Shown: positions 51,661 to 60,738, counted from the first letter of the stretch. The stretch: 64,000 nucleotides of DNA from Amycolatopsis sp. NBC_01488 (GCF_036227105.1 NZ_CP109434.1:4096001-4160000); one strand, 5' to 3'. Translations and numbers: made by a program. Notes: a model not told the origin generated them from the letters alone.

Positions 51661-52803
51661 TCAGACGGCCGCTGGAAGGCGAAGCGGCCGTCGCAGGCGG
51701 TTGAACAGCTTCGCGTTGTTCAACGCGAACACGCCGACGGTGGAACCGTCGCGCTCCCAGACGGCCACGAACGACGAGGACGACGGATCGCCGTCGACGA
51801 ACGAAAGCGCGTCGCCCGGGCGCGGGTGCCCGGCCAGCTGCAGCCGCCCCGAATACTGGTCCGACCAGACGTACCCGCTGGGCGTGTACGTGCGCGAAGT
51901 CCGCCCGGCCAGCAGGTTGGCCACCGCGACCGGCGCCTGCTCCGATGCGTTCGTCCAGTGCTCGTGCCGCCGTCCGACGCCGTCCGCGTGGTACCGCGCC
52001 ACATCGCCCACGGCGACCACCTGAGGCAGTTCCGTGACCAGGCCCGCGTCGACGCAGACCCCATTGCCGACCGTCAACCCGGACCCGGCCAGCCAGTCCG
52101 TCGCCGGGGTCATCCCGACGCCCGTCACGACCACATCGGCCGGTACCAGCGAACCGTCGGCCAGGCGGACGCCGGCCGCGTCCATGCCGGCCACCGACAC
52201 TCCGCACCGCAGGTCCGTGCCGTGCTCGGCGTGCAACCGGGCGCACACCGCGGCCAGCTCGGGCCCGAGCACCGGTGCCAGCGGCAAGGGCAAAGCCTCC
52301 AGGACGACCACGTCGAGACCCAGCGAACGGCACGTCGAGGCCACCTCGGCCCCGATGAACCCGGCGCCGACGATCGCCACCCGCGCCCCGGGCACCAAAG
52401 CCGCGCGCAAGGAGAGAGCGTCGTCGACCGTCCGCAGCGTGTGGGCGCGTTCGAAGCCCGGCAACGTGCGCGCCCGGCCGCCGGTCGCGATGACGACGCC
52501 GTCCGCGTGAACCGACCCGCCGTCCGACAGCAGCACCCGGCGCGCCGCGGGCTCCAGGGCCGTGGCCCGCACGCCGAGCCGGAAGTCCAAGGCCAGCGAC
52601 GCGAGGTCGCCCGCGTCGAGCAGCTCCAGCGACTCGCGCGACGCCGTCCCGGCGAGGAACGCCTTGGACAGCGGCGGCCGGTCGTAGGGCACGTGCTGCT
52701 CGTCGCCGATCAGCACGATCCCGCCGTCGTAGCCCTGCGCGCGCAGCTCCTGCGCGGCGCGGACCCCGGCGAGCGACGCGCCGACGACCGCGATCCGCTT
52801 CAC
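51661..52803 (-). CDS. FAD-dependent ferredoxin reductase
   Basis: 380 residues from GTG overlapping the ferredoxin stop (GTGA). It has N-terminal FAD motif V-V-G-A-S-L-A-G, D-R-P-P-L-S-K, NAD motif I-V-G-A-G-F-I-G-A-E, and V-V-A-V-G-D-V-A-R near the flavin. This is the architecture of rhodocoxin/BphA4-type reductases that feed Rieske oxygenases. It probably transfers electrons from NAD(P)H to the Rieske ferredoxin and on to the oxygenase at 58973. Confidence 0.9.
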   Translation of the reverse strand: MKRIAVVGASLAGVRAAQELRAQGYDGGIVLIGDEQHVPYDRPPLSKAFLAGTASRESLELLDAGDLASLALDFRLGVRATALEPAARRVLLSDGGSVHADGVVIATGGRARTLPGFERAHTLRTVDDALSLRAALVPGARVAIVGAGFIGAEVASTCRSLGLDVVVLEALPLPLAPVLGPELAAVCARLHAEHGTDLRCGVSVAGMDAAGVRLADGSLVPADVVVTGVGMTPATDWLAGSGLTVGNGVCVDAGLVTELPQVVAVGDVARYHADGVGRRHEHWTNASEQAPVAVANLLAGRTSRTYTPSGYVWSDQYSGRLQLAGHPRPGDALSFVDGDPSSSSFVAVWERDGSTVGVFALNNAKLFNRLRRPLRLPAAV

Positions 52804-53120
52804 GCGGCGTCCTCGCGAGCGGTGCCTTCCACGTAGATGACCCCCTCGTCGACGACCACCGCGTACGTGCGCACCGGGTCCTTCGCCGGCAGGCAGCTCG
52901 GCATGCCCGTGCGCAGGTCGAACAGCGCCGCGTGCAGCGGGCACTCGACGAAACAGCCCTCGAGCCAGCCGTCGGCCAGGGAGGCGTCCTGGTGGGTGCA
53001 CGTGTCGTCGATGGCGTACAGCTCCCCGTCCTCGGTGCGGAACACCGCGACGGCGGGTGACCCCGGGATCCGGACGGACTCACCCGGGGGCAGCTCGTCC
53101 ACCGTGCACGCGCGAATCAT
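52800..53120 (-). CDS. Rieske ferredoxin subunit of a non-heme iron oxygenase
   Basis: 106 residues from ATG behind CGGAGG. The 2Fe-2S Rieske ligands are in C-T-H-Q-D-A-S (CxH) and C-P-L-H-A-A-L-F-D (CxxH). It is a soluble small electron carrier. It is coupled by GTGA to the reductase gene. Together they form the electron chain for the oxygenase alpha subunit 5.8 kb away in the same catabolic region. The upstream region carries a GCGCAAC element also found before that oxygenase. Confidence 0.92.
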   Translation of the reverse strand: MIRACTVDELPPGESVRIPGSPAVAVFRTEDGELYAIDDTCTHQDASLADGWLEGCFVECPLHAALFDLRTGMPSCLPAKDPVRTYAVVVDEGVIYVEGTAREDAA

Positions 53121-53228
53121 GACGCCTCCGAGATCTCTGTTGCGCATTGGGGAACATGGACTGCGATTCGCAACAAAGTCTGAATCCCCAGGAAGGCGCC
53201 GTCAAGGGGGTACGCCCCGGTAGTTTTC

Positions 53229-53243
53229 GTTACCGGGTAACGG
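53229..53243. promoter_or_regulatory. Palindrome upstream of the Rieske ferredoxin operon
   Basis: CGTTACC-G-GGTAACG is a perfect 7-bp dyad with a 1-bp centre. It lies in the 185-bp gap between betA's end and the ferredoxin start, about 110 bp upstream of the latter. It may be an operator. Confidence 0.35.
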
Positions 53244-53263
53244 ATAACCCGGGCACGCCGAAG

Positions 53264-53290
53264 GCCCGTACCGGGGATGGCGGTACGGGC
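53264..53290 (-). terminator. Hairpin terminator after betA
   Basis: GCCCGTACCG (53264-53273) pairs perfectly with CGGTACGGGC (53281-53290) around a 7-nt loop, 15 nt past the betA stop. It separates the betB-permease-betA transcript from the ferredoxin operon. Confidence 0.7.
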
Positions 53291-53305
53291 GCTACGACGT
53301 CCGGG

Positions 53306-54958
53306 CTAGTTCTCCCCGTGCCGGTAGAACGGCGTCTTGATCGGGGCCAGCGGCGTGTTGCCGAGAATGAGGTCGGCCGCCTTCTCGGCGGTCATCATCA
53401 CCGGCGCGTAGATGTTGCCGTTGGGGATGTAGGGCATGACCGACGCGTCGACGACGCGCAGGCCCTCGGTGCCGTGCACCCGCATGGTCTGCGGGTCGAC
53501 GACGGACTGCTCGTCCACGCCCATCTTGGCCGTGCACGACGGGTGCAGCGCGGTCTCGGCGTCCTTGGCCACCCAGTCGAGGATCTCCTCGTCCGTGTCG
53601 ACCGACGGTCCCGGCGAGATCTCCCCGCCGTTGTACGGCTCGAGCGCGGACTGGTTGAGGATCTTCCGCGCCACCCGCACGGCCTCGACCCATTCGCGAC
53701 GGTCGTTCTCCGTGGACAGGTAGTTGAACTTGAGCGCGGGGTGCTGCCGCGGATCGGTCGAGGTGATCTTCACCGTGCCGCGGGTGTCGGCGTACATCGG
53801 GCCGACGTGCACCTGGTAGCCGTGGCCTTCCGTGGGCGCCGAACCGTCGTAGCGGATCGCCACCGGCAGGAAGTGGAACATCAGGTTCGGGTACTTCACC
53901 TCGTCGTTGGACCGGACGAACCCGCCGCCCTCGAAGTGGTTGGTGGCGGCCGGCCCGGAGCGCAGGAACAGCCACTGCGCGCCGATGTAGGGCCGCTTCC
54001 ACTTCGCCAGCGACGGCTGCATCGACACCGGCTGCTTGCAGGCGTACTGGATGTACACCTCCAGGTGGTCCTGCAGGTTCTCGCCGACCCCCGGCAGGTC
54101 CTTGACGACGTCGATGCCGAGCTTCTCCAGCTCCGCCGCGTTGCCGACGCCGGAGAGCTGCAGCAGCTGCGGGCTGTTGATCGCGCCGCCGCAGAGGATG
54201 ATCTCCTTGCCGTACACCTCACCCGGCACGCCGCGGCCCTGCGCGTACTCGACGCCGACCGCGCGCGTGCCGTCGAAGAGGATCTGCGACACGAACGCGT
54301 GCGTCTTCACCGTGAGGTTGGCGCGGTTCTCCACCGGGTGGAGGTACGCGCCCGCCGCGGACAGCCTCCGTCCTTTCCGGACGTTGCGGTCGAAGGCGGC
54401 GAAGCCTTCCTGCCGGTAGCCGTTGACGTCGTCGGTGCGCGGGTAACCCGCTTGCTCGGCGGCGTCGAAGAAGGCCTGGAACAACGGGTTCGACGCCGGG
54501 CCGCGTTCGAGTTCGAGCGGTCCGTCGTGGCCGCGCCACTGGCCGTCCGGTGCATCGGCCAGGCAGTTCTCCATGCGCTGGAAGTACGGCAGGCAGTGCG
54601 CGTAGTCCCAAGTGGACATTCCGGCGTCGGCCGCCCAGCGCTCGTAGTCCATCGGGTTGCCGCGCTGGAAGATCATCCCGTTGATGCTGGACGACCCGCC
54701 GAGCACCTTGCCGCGCGCGTGGTAGATGCGGCGCCGGTTCATGTGCGGCTCGGGCTCGCTGCGGTAGCCCCAGTCGTAGAACTTCGACCCGATCGGGAAG
54801 GTCAGCGCGGCCGGCATGTGGATGAAGACGTCCCACTTGTAGTCGGACCGCCCGGCTTCCAGGACCAGGACGTTGTTGGACGGGTCCGCGGAAAGCCGGT
54901 TCGCCAGCGCGCAGCCCGCCGAGCCACCGCCGACGATGATGAAGTCGTAGGAACTCAT
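53306..54958 (-). CDS. betA: Choline dehydrogenase (GMC oxidoreductase)
   Basis: 550 residues from ATG. GMC family: FAD motif V-G-G-G-S-A-G-C at about 9-16, R-G-K-V-L-G-G-S-S-S-I-N-G signature 1, G-G-A-I-N-S-P-Q-L-L signature 2, and the catalytic His/Asn pair region H-P-S-C-T-A-K-M-G. The length equals BetA (about 550). It oxidises choline to betaine aldehyde, membrane-associated in relatives. It is last in the betB-permease-betA operon (9 nt from the permease), which strongly supports choline as substrate. Confidence 0.92.
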   Translation of the reverse strand: MSSYDFIIVGGGSAGCALANRLSADPSNNVLVLEAGRSDYKWDVFIHMPAALTFPIGSKFYDWGYRSEPEPHMNRRRIYHARGKVLGGSSSINGMIFQRGNPMDYERWAADAGMSTWDYAHCLPYFQRMENCLADAPDGQWRGHDGPLELERGPASNPLFQAFFDAAEQAGYPRTDDVNGYRQEGFAAFDRNVRKGRRLSAAGAYLHPVENRANLTVKTHAFVSQILFDGTRAVGVEYAQGRGVPGEVYGKEIILCGGAINSPQLLQLSGVGNAAELEKLGIDVVKDLPGVGENLQDHLEVYIQYACKQPVSMQPSLAKWKRPYIGAQWLFLRSGPAATNHFEGGGFVRSNDEVKYPNLMFHFLPVAIRYDGSAPTEGHGYQVHVGPMYADTRGTVKITSTDPRQHPALKFNYLSTENDRREWVEAVRVARKILNQSALEPYNGGEISPGPSVDTDEEILDWVAKDAETALHPSCTAKMGVDEQSVVDPQTMRVHGTEGLRVVDASVMPYIPNGNIYAPVMMTAEKAADLILGNTPLAPIKTPFYRHGEN

Positions 54959-54967
54959 GCGTCCTCC

Positions 54968-56536
54968 TCAGCCGGGCAGAGTGTCCGGGGCGTTGTCGGG
55001 CATGTGCTCGGGGCTCGTGTGCGACGAACCCCAGGTGTGGCGCCGGACGTACAGCATGATCGCACCGACGATCACGATCAGCCCGGTGACGATCACCGCG
55101 CCCCACTGGAAGTACCAGTGGTCGTCGCCGTAGACCTCGGGCCGCGGCCAGATCAGGTTGACCGTCATCGCGGCGCCGTAGAGCACCGCGACCAGGTTCA
55201 CCAGCGTGCCCCAGCGGCCCAGCTTGAAGTACGGGCCGTGCTCCGGGCGCGGCCAGCCGCCACGCAGGCGCCGGACGAGCATCGGGCCGGTGACCATCAG
55301 GTAGGGGATGTAGAACAGGATGATCGCGGTCGAGGTCAGGATGAAGAACGCCCGCTGGTTGCCCAGGTTGATCAGCAGCACCACGACGGTGAGGCCGCCG
55401 GTGAGCAGCGCGGGCAGCACCGGCACCTTGGATCGCGGCGACACCTTCGCCATCGCGCCGCTGAACGGGAGGCGGCCGTCGCGGGCCATCGCCCACGTCA
55501 TCCGGATGGCCGCGGTCTGCACGGCGAGGCAGCAGACGGTGATCGCGATCGCCGAGCAGATCAGGAAAGCGTCGCCGAGGCCTTCGCCGAGGGTGCTCTT
55601 CAGCAGGTACGGCATGCCGGACGTGCTCAGCTCCTTGGCGCTCAGGTCGCCGACGGCCATCATGCCGAACAGCATGATCAGGCCGCCGACGATGAACGCC
55701 GCGGTGATCGCCCGGAGGATCGCGCGGGGCGCGTGCCGCCGCGGCTGCGTCGTCTCTTCGGCGAGCGAACCCGCGGTGTCGAAGCCGTAGAAGACGTACG
55801 CGCTCATGAGGGACGCCACGAGGAACGCGCCGAGGTACCCGAACGAGTGACCCTCGCCGGTGCCCGCGGTGTCGAAGACCAGGCCGGGGCCGCGCTTGAT
55901 GTGGATCGCCAGCGCGATCACGAGCAGGACGCTCGCGCCCAGCTCCACCGCGACGCCGAAGTTGTTGATCTTGGCCATCAGCTTGACGCCGATGATGTTC
56001 ACGATCGTCGCGAACACGACGAGGATCACGGCCAGGATGATGGCGTTCTGCGCGCCGCCCGGCGTCGACGTCAGGCCGGCGTCGGCGTCGCTGCCGACGA
56101 TCTGGAACGCGGTCGAGACCTGCGGCAGGATGATCTGGTAGGCCACCGCGACGGCCGCCGCCGTCACGATCGCGCCGATGATCATGATCCAGCCCGCCAG
56201 CCACGACGTCGCGGGCTTCGCGATCTGCTTGGCCCACTGGTAAACGGACCCGGCGAGCGGGAACTGGCCGGCCAGCTCGGCGAAGCACAGGGCGACCGCC
56301 GCCTGGCCGACGAAGACCAGTGGCCAGGTCCAGATGAACGCCGGCCCGCCCGAGCCGAAGCCGAAGAAGAACAGCTGGAACACGCCGGTCAGGATGGAGA
56401 TGTAGCTGAACCCGGCGGCGAAGCTGGAGAACGACCCGAGCGAGCGCTCGAGCTCCTGGCGGTAGCCGAACTTTTCCAGTTCGGAAGAGTCGTCCGGAGC
56501 AGGCCCCCCGCCCGCCGGCTTTTCCTGGGTGGTCAT
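54968..56536 (-). CDS. APC-superfamily amino acid/choline permease
   Basis: 522 residues from ATG, with about 12 membrane helices. The start of the fold shows L-G-S-F-S-S-F-A-A-G-F-S-Y-I-S and A-E-L-A-G-Q-F-P-L-A-G-S-V-Y-Q-W, typical of the amino acid-choline transporter (ACT/GABA permease) branch. It lies between betB and betA, so choline or a related quaternary amine is the expected cargo (inference). It is not a BCCT carrier, the more usual choline transporter type. Confidence 0.88.
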   Translation of the reverse strand: MTTQEKPAGGGPAPDDSSELEKFGYRQELERSLGSFSSFAAGFSYISILTGVFQLFFFGFGSGGPAFIWTWPLVFVGQAAVALCFAELAGQFPLAGSVYQWAKQIAKPATSWLAGWIMIIGAIVTAAAVAVAYQIILPQVSTAFQIVGSDADAGLTSTPGGAQNAIILAVILVVFATIVNIIGVKLMAKINNFGVAVELGASVLLVIALAIHIKRGPGLVFDTAGTGEGHSFGYLGAFLVASLMSAYVFYGFDTAGSLAEETTQPRRHAPRAILRAITAAFIVGGLIMLFGMMAVGDLSAKELSTSGMPYLLKSTLGEGLGDAFLICSAIAITVCCLAVQTAAIRMTWAMARDGRLPFSGAMAKVSPRSKVPVLPALLTGGLTVVVLLINLGNQRAFFILTSTAIILFYIPYLMVTGPMLVRRLRGGWPRPEHGPYFKLGRWGTLVNLVAVLYGAAMTVNLIWPRPEVYGDDHWYFQWGAVIVTGLIVIVGAIMLYVRRHTWGSSHTSPEHMPDNAPDTLPG

Positions 56537-56571
56537 GGCAACGTCCTCACGTGGTGGGGTGGGGGTGAGAT

Positions 56572-58038
56572 TCAGCCTTTGAACCAGTGCTGCGGAACGG
56601 GATCGATGTTCTGGTAGACGTGCTTGCTCTCCTGGTACTCCGCGAGCCCGGACGGTCCGAGCTCGCGGCCGATGCCGGATCGGCCGAACCCGCCCCACTC
56701 CGCCTGCGGCAGGTAGGGGTGGTAGTCGTTGATCCACACGGTGCCGTGACGCAGGGCCCCGGCGACGCGCTGGGCGCGGGACGCGTCCGACGTCCACACG
56801 GCTCCGGCGAGCCCGTACTCGGTGTCGTTGGCCAGCGCGATCGCGTCCCCCTCTTCGGTGAAGCGTTCCACGGTGACGACCGGGCCGAAGACCTCTTCCC
56901 GGACGATCGCCATGTCCCTGGTGCAGCCGGAGAACACGGTCGGCCGCAGGAAGAAACCGCTTTCGTACGCCGGTCCTTCGGGCCGCTTGCCGCCCGCCCG
57001 GAGCGTGGCGCCCGCTTCGAGTGCGCCCTGGATGTAGCCCTCGACCTTGGCGCGGTGCTGCGCCGAGACGAGCGGGCCCGTCTCGGTCTCGGGATCGAGG
57101 CCGTCGCCGACCCGGATCCGGTCGGCGCGCGCGGCGAGGTCCGCGACGAACCGGTCATGGATCTCATCCTGGACGATCAAGCGAGCGCCCGCTGAGCAGA
57201 CCTGTCCCGAATGGACGAACGCGGCCATCAGCGCGTAGTCGAGCGCGGTGTCGTAGTCGGCGTCGGCGAAGACCACGTTCGGGTTCTTGCCGCCCAGTTC
57301 CAGCGCGACGCGGCGGACGCCCTTCGCGGCGGCGGTCATGATCTTCTCGCCGGTCGCGTAGCCGCCGGTGAAGGAGACCAGGTCGACGCCCGGGTGTTCG
57401 ACCATCGCGGCGCCGACGTGGCCCGGCCCGAGCAGCAGGTTGACGACGCCGTGCGGCGCGCCGGCCTCCTCGAGGAGTGCGACCAGCTTGATCGTCGTGA
57501 GCGGCGTGACCTCGCTGGGCTTGAGCACGATCGTGTTGCCCGCGGCCAGCGCGGGCGCGACCTTCCAGGACATCTGGAGCAACGGGTAGTTCCACGGCGC
57601 GATGAGCGCGCAGACGCCGACCGGCTCGTGCACGATCCGGCTGACGACGGTCGCGCTGCCCGCGTCGACCAGGCGTCCGGCGTCCTTGTCGGCCAGGTCG
57701 GCGTAGTAGCGGAAGACGTTCGTCACGTCGTCGATGTCGATGCGGCCTTCGCCCAGCGTCTTGCCGGTGTCGAGGCTCTCGGTGCGGGCCAGTTCCTCGC
57801 GGTCGCGGACCAGGAGGTCGGCCGTCTTCCGCAGGAGCCGACCGCGCTCGCCGGCGGTGGTGCGGCGCCACGGGCCGTCGTCGAAGGCCCTTCTCGCGGC
57901 TCTGACGGCGGCGTCGACCTCCTCGCGGCCCGCTTCGGCGACGGTCTCGATGACTTCGCCGGTGGCGGGGTTCAGCACGTCGGAGTGGGTTCCGGCGGAC
58001 GCGTCCGCCCAGATGCCGTCGATGTGGAGGTCCTTCAT
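56572..58038 (-). CDS. betB: Betaine aldehyde dehydrogenase
   Basis: 488 residues from ATG. Aldehyde dehydrogenase fold: P-W-N-Y-P-L-L-Q-M-S-W-K (NAD-binding Lys), S-F-T-G-G-Y-A-T-G, general base Glu in L-E-L-G-G-K-N-P, and nucleophile Cys in H-S-G-Q-V-C-S-A-G. The F-T-G-G-x motif replaces the common F-T-G-S. It oxidises betaine aldehyde to glycine betaine. It is the first gene of the minus-strand operon, with a TetR operator directly upstream. Confidence 0.9.
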   Translation of the reverse strand: MKDLHIDGIWADASAGTHSDVLNPATGEVIETVAEAGREEVDAAVRAARRAFDDGPWRRTTAGERGRLLRKTADLLVRDREELARTESLDTGKTLGEGRIDIDDVTNVFRYYADLADKDAGRLVDAGSATVVSRIVHEPVGVCALIAPWNYPLLQMSWKVAPALAAGNTIVLKPSEVTPLTTIKLVALLEEAGAPHGVVNLLLGPGHVGAAMVEHPGVDLVSFTGGYATGEKIMTAAAKGVRRVALELGGKNPNVVFADADYDTALDYALMAAFVHSGQVCSAGARLIVQDEIHDRFVADLAARADRIRVGDGLDPETETGPLVSAQHRAKVEGYIQGALEAGATLRAGGKRPEGPAYESGFFLRPTVFSGCTRDMAIVREEVFGPVVTVERFTEEGDAIALANDTEYGLAGAVWTSDASRAQRVAGALRHGTVWINDYHPYLPQAEWGGFGRSGIGRELGPSGLAEYQESKHVYQNIDPVPQHWFKG

Positions 58039-58081
58039 GCGGCCCTTCCCGGATCGGTAGTGGCTGCTCGGTGCCTGGAGT

Positions 58082-58118
58082 GCGTACATTTGTACGCGAA
58101 GCGTGTACAGATGTCCAC
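58082..58118. promoter_or_regulatory. Tandem TetR operator between betB and the TetR gene
   Basis: GCGTACA-TT-TGTACGC (58082-58097) is a perfect dyad, and GTGTACA-GA-TGTCCAC (58103-58118) is an imperfect second copy, centred 21 bp away. Both lie in the 91-bp divergent gap and could repress both directions. Confidence 0.8.
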
Positions 58119-58129
58119 AAGGGGGCTCG

Positions 58130-58711
58130 ATGGCGAAGAGCGAACCCGGCGCGACGCGGCGCCGCGGTCCGAACGACCCCGAGCGGCGCGCGCGGATCGC
58201 CAAGGCGGCGATCGAGGTCGTCGCGCAGCGGGGAATCGACGGGGTCACGCACCGGTCGGTGGCGGCGGCGGCGGGTGTCCCGCTCGGCTCGACGACCTAC
58301 CACTTCGCGACCCTGGACGACCTGCTCGAAGTGGCGTTGCACGGGGCGGCCGAGAAGAACGTCCACGCGCTGAAGGAGTGGGAGTCGGCGCTCCCGCCGG
58401 ACGCCGACTTCGCCGCGGCGCTCGCCGACCTGGTCATGGGCTACATCAACGAGCAGTACCGCGACACGGTCGTCGAGTACGACCTGTACGTCGCGGCCCT
58501 GCACCGGCCGGCGCTCCGCAAGGCGAGCGCGGCGTGGGACGAAGCGCTCATCGCGTTCTTCGGCTCCCGCACCGACCCGCTCACCGGCCGTCTCCTCGCG
58601 GGGTTGTTCTGCGGCCTGCTGATGCAGGCGGCCCTGGCCGACCCCCGCCCGACCCGCGACGAGATCGAAACCCTCTTCCGCCGCGCCATCCACGGCCCCG
58701 CCAACCCGTAA
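58130..58711 (+). CDS. TetR-family regulator (BetI-like context)
   Basis: 193 residues from ATG behind AGGGGG. The N-terminal helix-turn-helix has D-G-V-T-H-R-S-V-A-A-A-A-G-V-P-L-G-S-T-T (recognition helix). The C-terminal helices carry the ligand pocket. Divergent from betB over a tandem palindromic operator, it most likely represses the choline oxidation operon and itself, responding to choline or betaine aldehyde (inference). The stop codon TAA lies inside the first unit of repeat array D. Confidence 0.88.
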   Translation: MAKSEPGATRRRGPNDPERRARIAKAAIEVVAQRGIDGVTHRSVAAAAGVPLGSTTYHFATLDDLLEVALHGAAEKNVHALKEWESALPPDADFAAALADLVMGYINEQYRDTVVEYDLYVAALHRPALRKASAAWDEALIAFFGSRTDPLTGRLLAGLFCGLLMQAALADPRPTRDEIETLFRRAIHGPANP

Positions 58712-58833
58712 CTCGCGTGACTGAGCACGGAATTCGCGTGATTGGAGCCGTAACTCGCCAGTTCCGGCCTCAATCACGCGAGTGCGGGTTCTGATCACGC
58801 GAGTGACGGGTCCAGTCACGCGAGTTACGGCTG
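58708..58833. repeat. 21-bp repeat array D (6 units, inverted halves)
   Basis: Units start at 58708, 58729 and 58750 (GTAACTCGCGTGATT type), then 58771, 58792 and 58813 inverted (ATCACGCGAGT type). The first unit contains the TetR stop codon. Unlike arrays A and C, it is not between convergent genes; the oxygenase gene follows on the same strand. Confidence 0.84.
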
Positions 58834-58874
58834 AAACGTACCGGAAATCTTTGGCGGGCGTTGAAAAACTCGTC

Positions 58875-58903
58875 TTGACATCGGTCCTGGGCGGCAGTCA
58901 CTC
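58875..58903 (+). promoter_or_regulatory. Candidate promoter of the Rieske oxygenase gene
   Basis: A consensus -35 hexamer TTGACA (58875-58880) is followed after 17 bp by TCACTC, a weak -10, suggesting activator dependence. Downstream at 58914-58940 lie GAGCAAC and GCGCAAC repeats. Confidence 0.45.
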
Positions 58904-58972
58904 TGTTCCGAAGTGAGCAACAAGACGCGTTCTGCGCAACTCCCGAACTGATCCGCGGAGAGGACCACGCCG

Positions 58973-60094
58973 GTGACCACTACCGATCTGCCGCCGAGCC
59001 TGCTGGCCACGCTGCCGGGCTCGTCCTACACCGATCCGGCGGTCTTCGCGCTGGAGCAGGCGAAGATCTTCGAGGCCGGCTGGTTCTGCGCCGTGCGCAG
59101 CGCCGACCTCGCCGGGCCTGGGGCGTTCGAGACCGTCCAGATCGGCAAGGAGAGCGTCCTCGTCTCGCGGGGGCGGGACGGGAAGCTGAACGCGTTCCTC
59201 AACGTCTGCCGCCACCGCGGCGCCCGGCTGTGCACGGCCGAATCCGGCACCGTGAAGCGGGCTTTCCAGTGCCCGTACCACGCCTGGACGTACGGCCTCG
59301 ACGGCAAGCTCGTCGCCGCGCCCAACCTCACCGGCATGCCGGACGTCGACCGCACCGAGTTCGGCCTCACCAAGCTCCACCTGCGCGAGTGGCTCGGCTA
59401 CGCCTGGGTCTGCCTGGCCGACGAGCCGCCGTCGTTCGAGGAGACCGTCGTCGGCGCCGTCACCGAACGGCTCGGGAGTGCCGAAGTGATCGACGCCTAC
59501 GGCATCGACGGCCTCGCGCTGGGCAAGCGCATCGAATACGACGTGAAGGCGAACTGGAAGCAGATCATCGAGAACTTCATGGAGTGCTACCACTGCGCGA
59601 CGATCCACCCGGAGCTGACCGAGGTCCTCCCGGAGTTCGCCGACGGGTACGCCGCGCAGTACTACGTCGGCCACGGCGCCGAGTTCGGCGGCGAGGTCAA
59701 GGGCTTCACCATCGACGGCTCCGAGGGAGTCGACCGCCTGCCTGGTGTCACCGAGGCGCAGGATCGCAAGTACTACGCCATCACCATCAAGCCGCAGGTC
59801 TTCGTCAACCTCGTGCCGGACCACGTGATCTTCCACCGGATGTTCCCGCTGGCCCCGGACCGGACGCTGGTGCGCTGCGACTGGCTCTACCTGCCCGACG
59901 TCGTCGAGTCCGGTAAGGACCTCTCCCGGTCGGTCGAGCTGTTCCACCGCGTCAACCTGCAGGACTTCGAGGCCTGCGAACGCTGCCAGCTCGCCATGGA
60001 CTCGCGCTCGTACGCCCACGGCGGCGTGCTCGTGCCCAGCGAGCACCACATCGGCGCGTTCCACGACTGGGTCCGCGCCCGGCTGGCCGGCTAA
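58973..60094 (+). CDS. gbcA: Rieske non-heme iron oxygenase alpha subunit, glycine betaine demethylase-like
   Basis: 373 residues from GTG, with GGAGAGGA 8 nt upstream. The Rieske cluster ligands are C-R-H-R-G (CxH) and C-P-Y-H-A-W (CxxH). The mononuclear iron site is in N-F-M-E-C-Y-H-C-A-T-I-H-P, with the distal Asp in the C-terminal part. The closest named family by layout is GbcA/stachydrine-type N-demethylases of quaternary amines. In this cluster it should convert glycine betaine to dimethylglycine plus formaldehyde, using the ferredoxin and reductase at 51661-53120. Carnitine-type activity is a less likely alternative. Confidence 0.86.
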   Translation: MTTTDLPPSLLATLPGSSYTDPAVFALEQAKIFEAGWFCAVRSADLAGPGAFETVQIGKESVLVSRGRDGKLNAFLNVCRHRGARLCTAESGTVKRAFQCPYHAWTYGLDGKLVAAPNLTGMPDVDRTEFGLTKLHLREWLGYAWVCLADEPPSFEETVVGAVTERLGSAEVIDAYGIDGLALGKRIEYDVKANWKQIIENFMECYHCATIHPELTEVLPEFADGYAAQYYVGHGAEFGGEVKGFTIDGSEGVDRLPGVTEAQDRKYYAITIKPQVFVNLVPDHVIFHRMFPLAPDRTLVRCDWLYLPDVVESGKDLSRSVELFHRVNLQDFEACERCQLAMDSRSYAHGGVLVPSEHHIGAFHDWVRARLAG

Positions 60095-60738
60095 ATCAAC
60101 GCCCGGATGGCGGCCTCGAAGCCGGTGACGTGCTCCAACGTGAGCGCGGCCGCCTTCTCGGCGTCGCCCTCGATGATCGCGGTGAGGAGCGGGACGTGCT
60201 CGTCGACGTGGCCGGCCATCCCGGACAACCGGGGCACGAACACGCACCAGATCCGGGTCGCGAGGTTGTCGTACCGGATCAGCGTGTCCTCGAGGAACGG
60301 GTTGTGCACGCACCGGTAGATCGCCCGGTGCAGGGCGAGGTCGGTGCGCAGCAGCTCGGCGTTGTCGCCGGCCGGGACGCCCGCGTCGAGCTGCGCGCGC
60401 AGCTCGGCCAGGGTGGCCCGGTCGGCCGCGGTCGCGCGGTCGGCCGCGGCGGCCGTGGCCATCGGCTCCAGCGTGCGCCGCACCTCGGAGATGTGCGCGA
60501 GGTCGGAGATGTTGACGTCGGTGGCGAACGTCCCGCGTCGCGGGTAGGCGACGACCAGCCGCTCGGACTCGAGGCGCTTCAGCGCTTCGCGGATCGGCGT
60601 GCGGCCCATGCCGAGCGTGCTGCCGAGCCACTCCTCGTTGATGGGGTCGCCGGGGCGGATGTCGAGCATGACGAGCTGGTCGCGGATGAAGCGGTACGCC
60701 TGTTCCGCCAGCGATGGGGGATTGACCTGGGGATGCAC
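60091..60738 (-). CDS. GntR-family (FadR/FCD) regulator
   Basis: 215 residues from GTG. A winged helix (I-N-E-E-W-L-G-S-T-L-G-M-G-R-T-P-I-R-E-A) and an FCD effector domain with helical metal/ligand residues (H-R-A-I-Y, H-V-T-G-F). Divergent from glyA-soxBDA over 57 nt and convergent with the oxygenase gene (4-nt overlap). It probably controls sarcosine/serine metabolism through TGATATATCA in the gap. Confidence 0.88.
   Translation of the reverse strand: MHPQVNPPSLAEQAYRFIRDQLVMLDIRPGDPINEEWLGSTLGMGRTPIREALKRLESERLVVAYPRRGTFATDVNISDLAHISEVRRTLEPMATAAAADRATAADRATLAELRAQLDAGVPAGDNAELLRTDLALHRAIYRCVHNPFLEDTLIRYDNLATRIWCVFVPRLSGMAGHVDEHVPLLTAIIEGDAEKAAALTLEHVTGFEAAIRALI

Noticed and set aside
53264..53290. 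The hairpin as a riboswitch of the ferredoxin operon.
   Set aside because: It lies just past the betA stop on the betA transcript, with a simple perfect stem, so a terminator explains it better.
53147..56617. A 1156-codon plus-strand open frame.
   Set aside because: Antisense of betA and the permease, with no recognisable domain.
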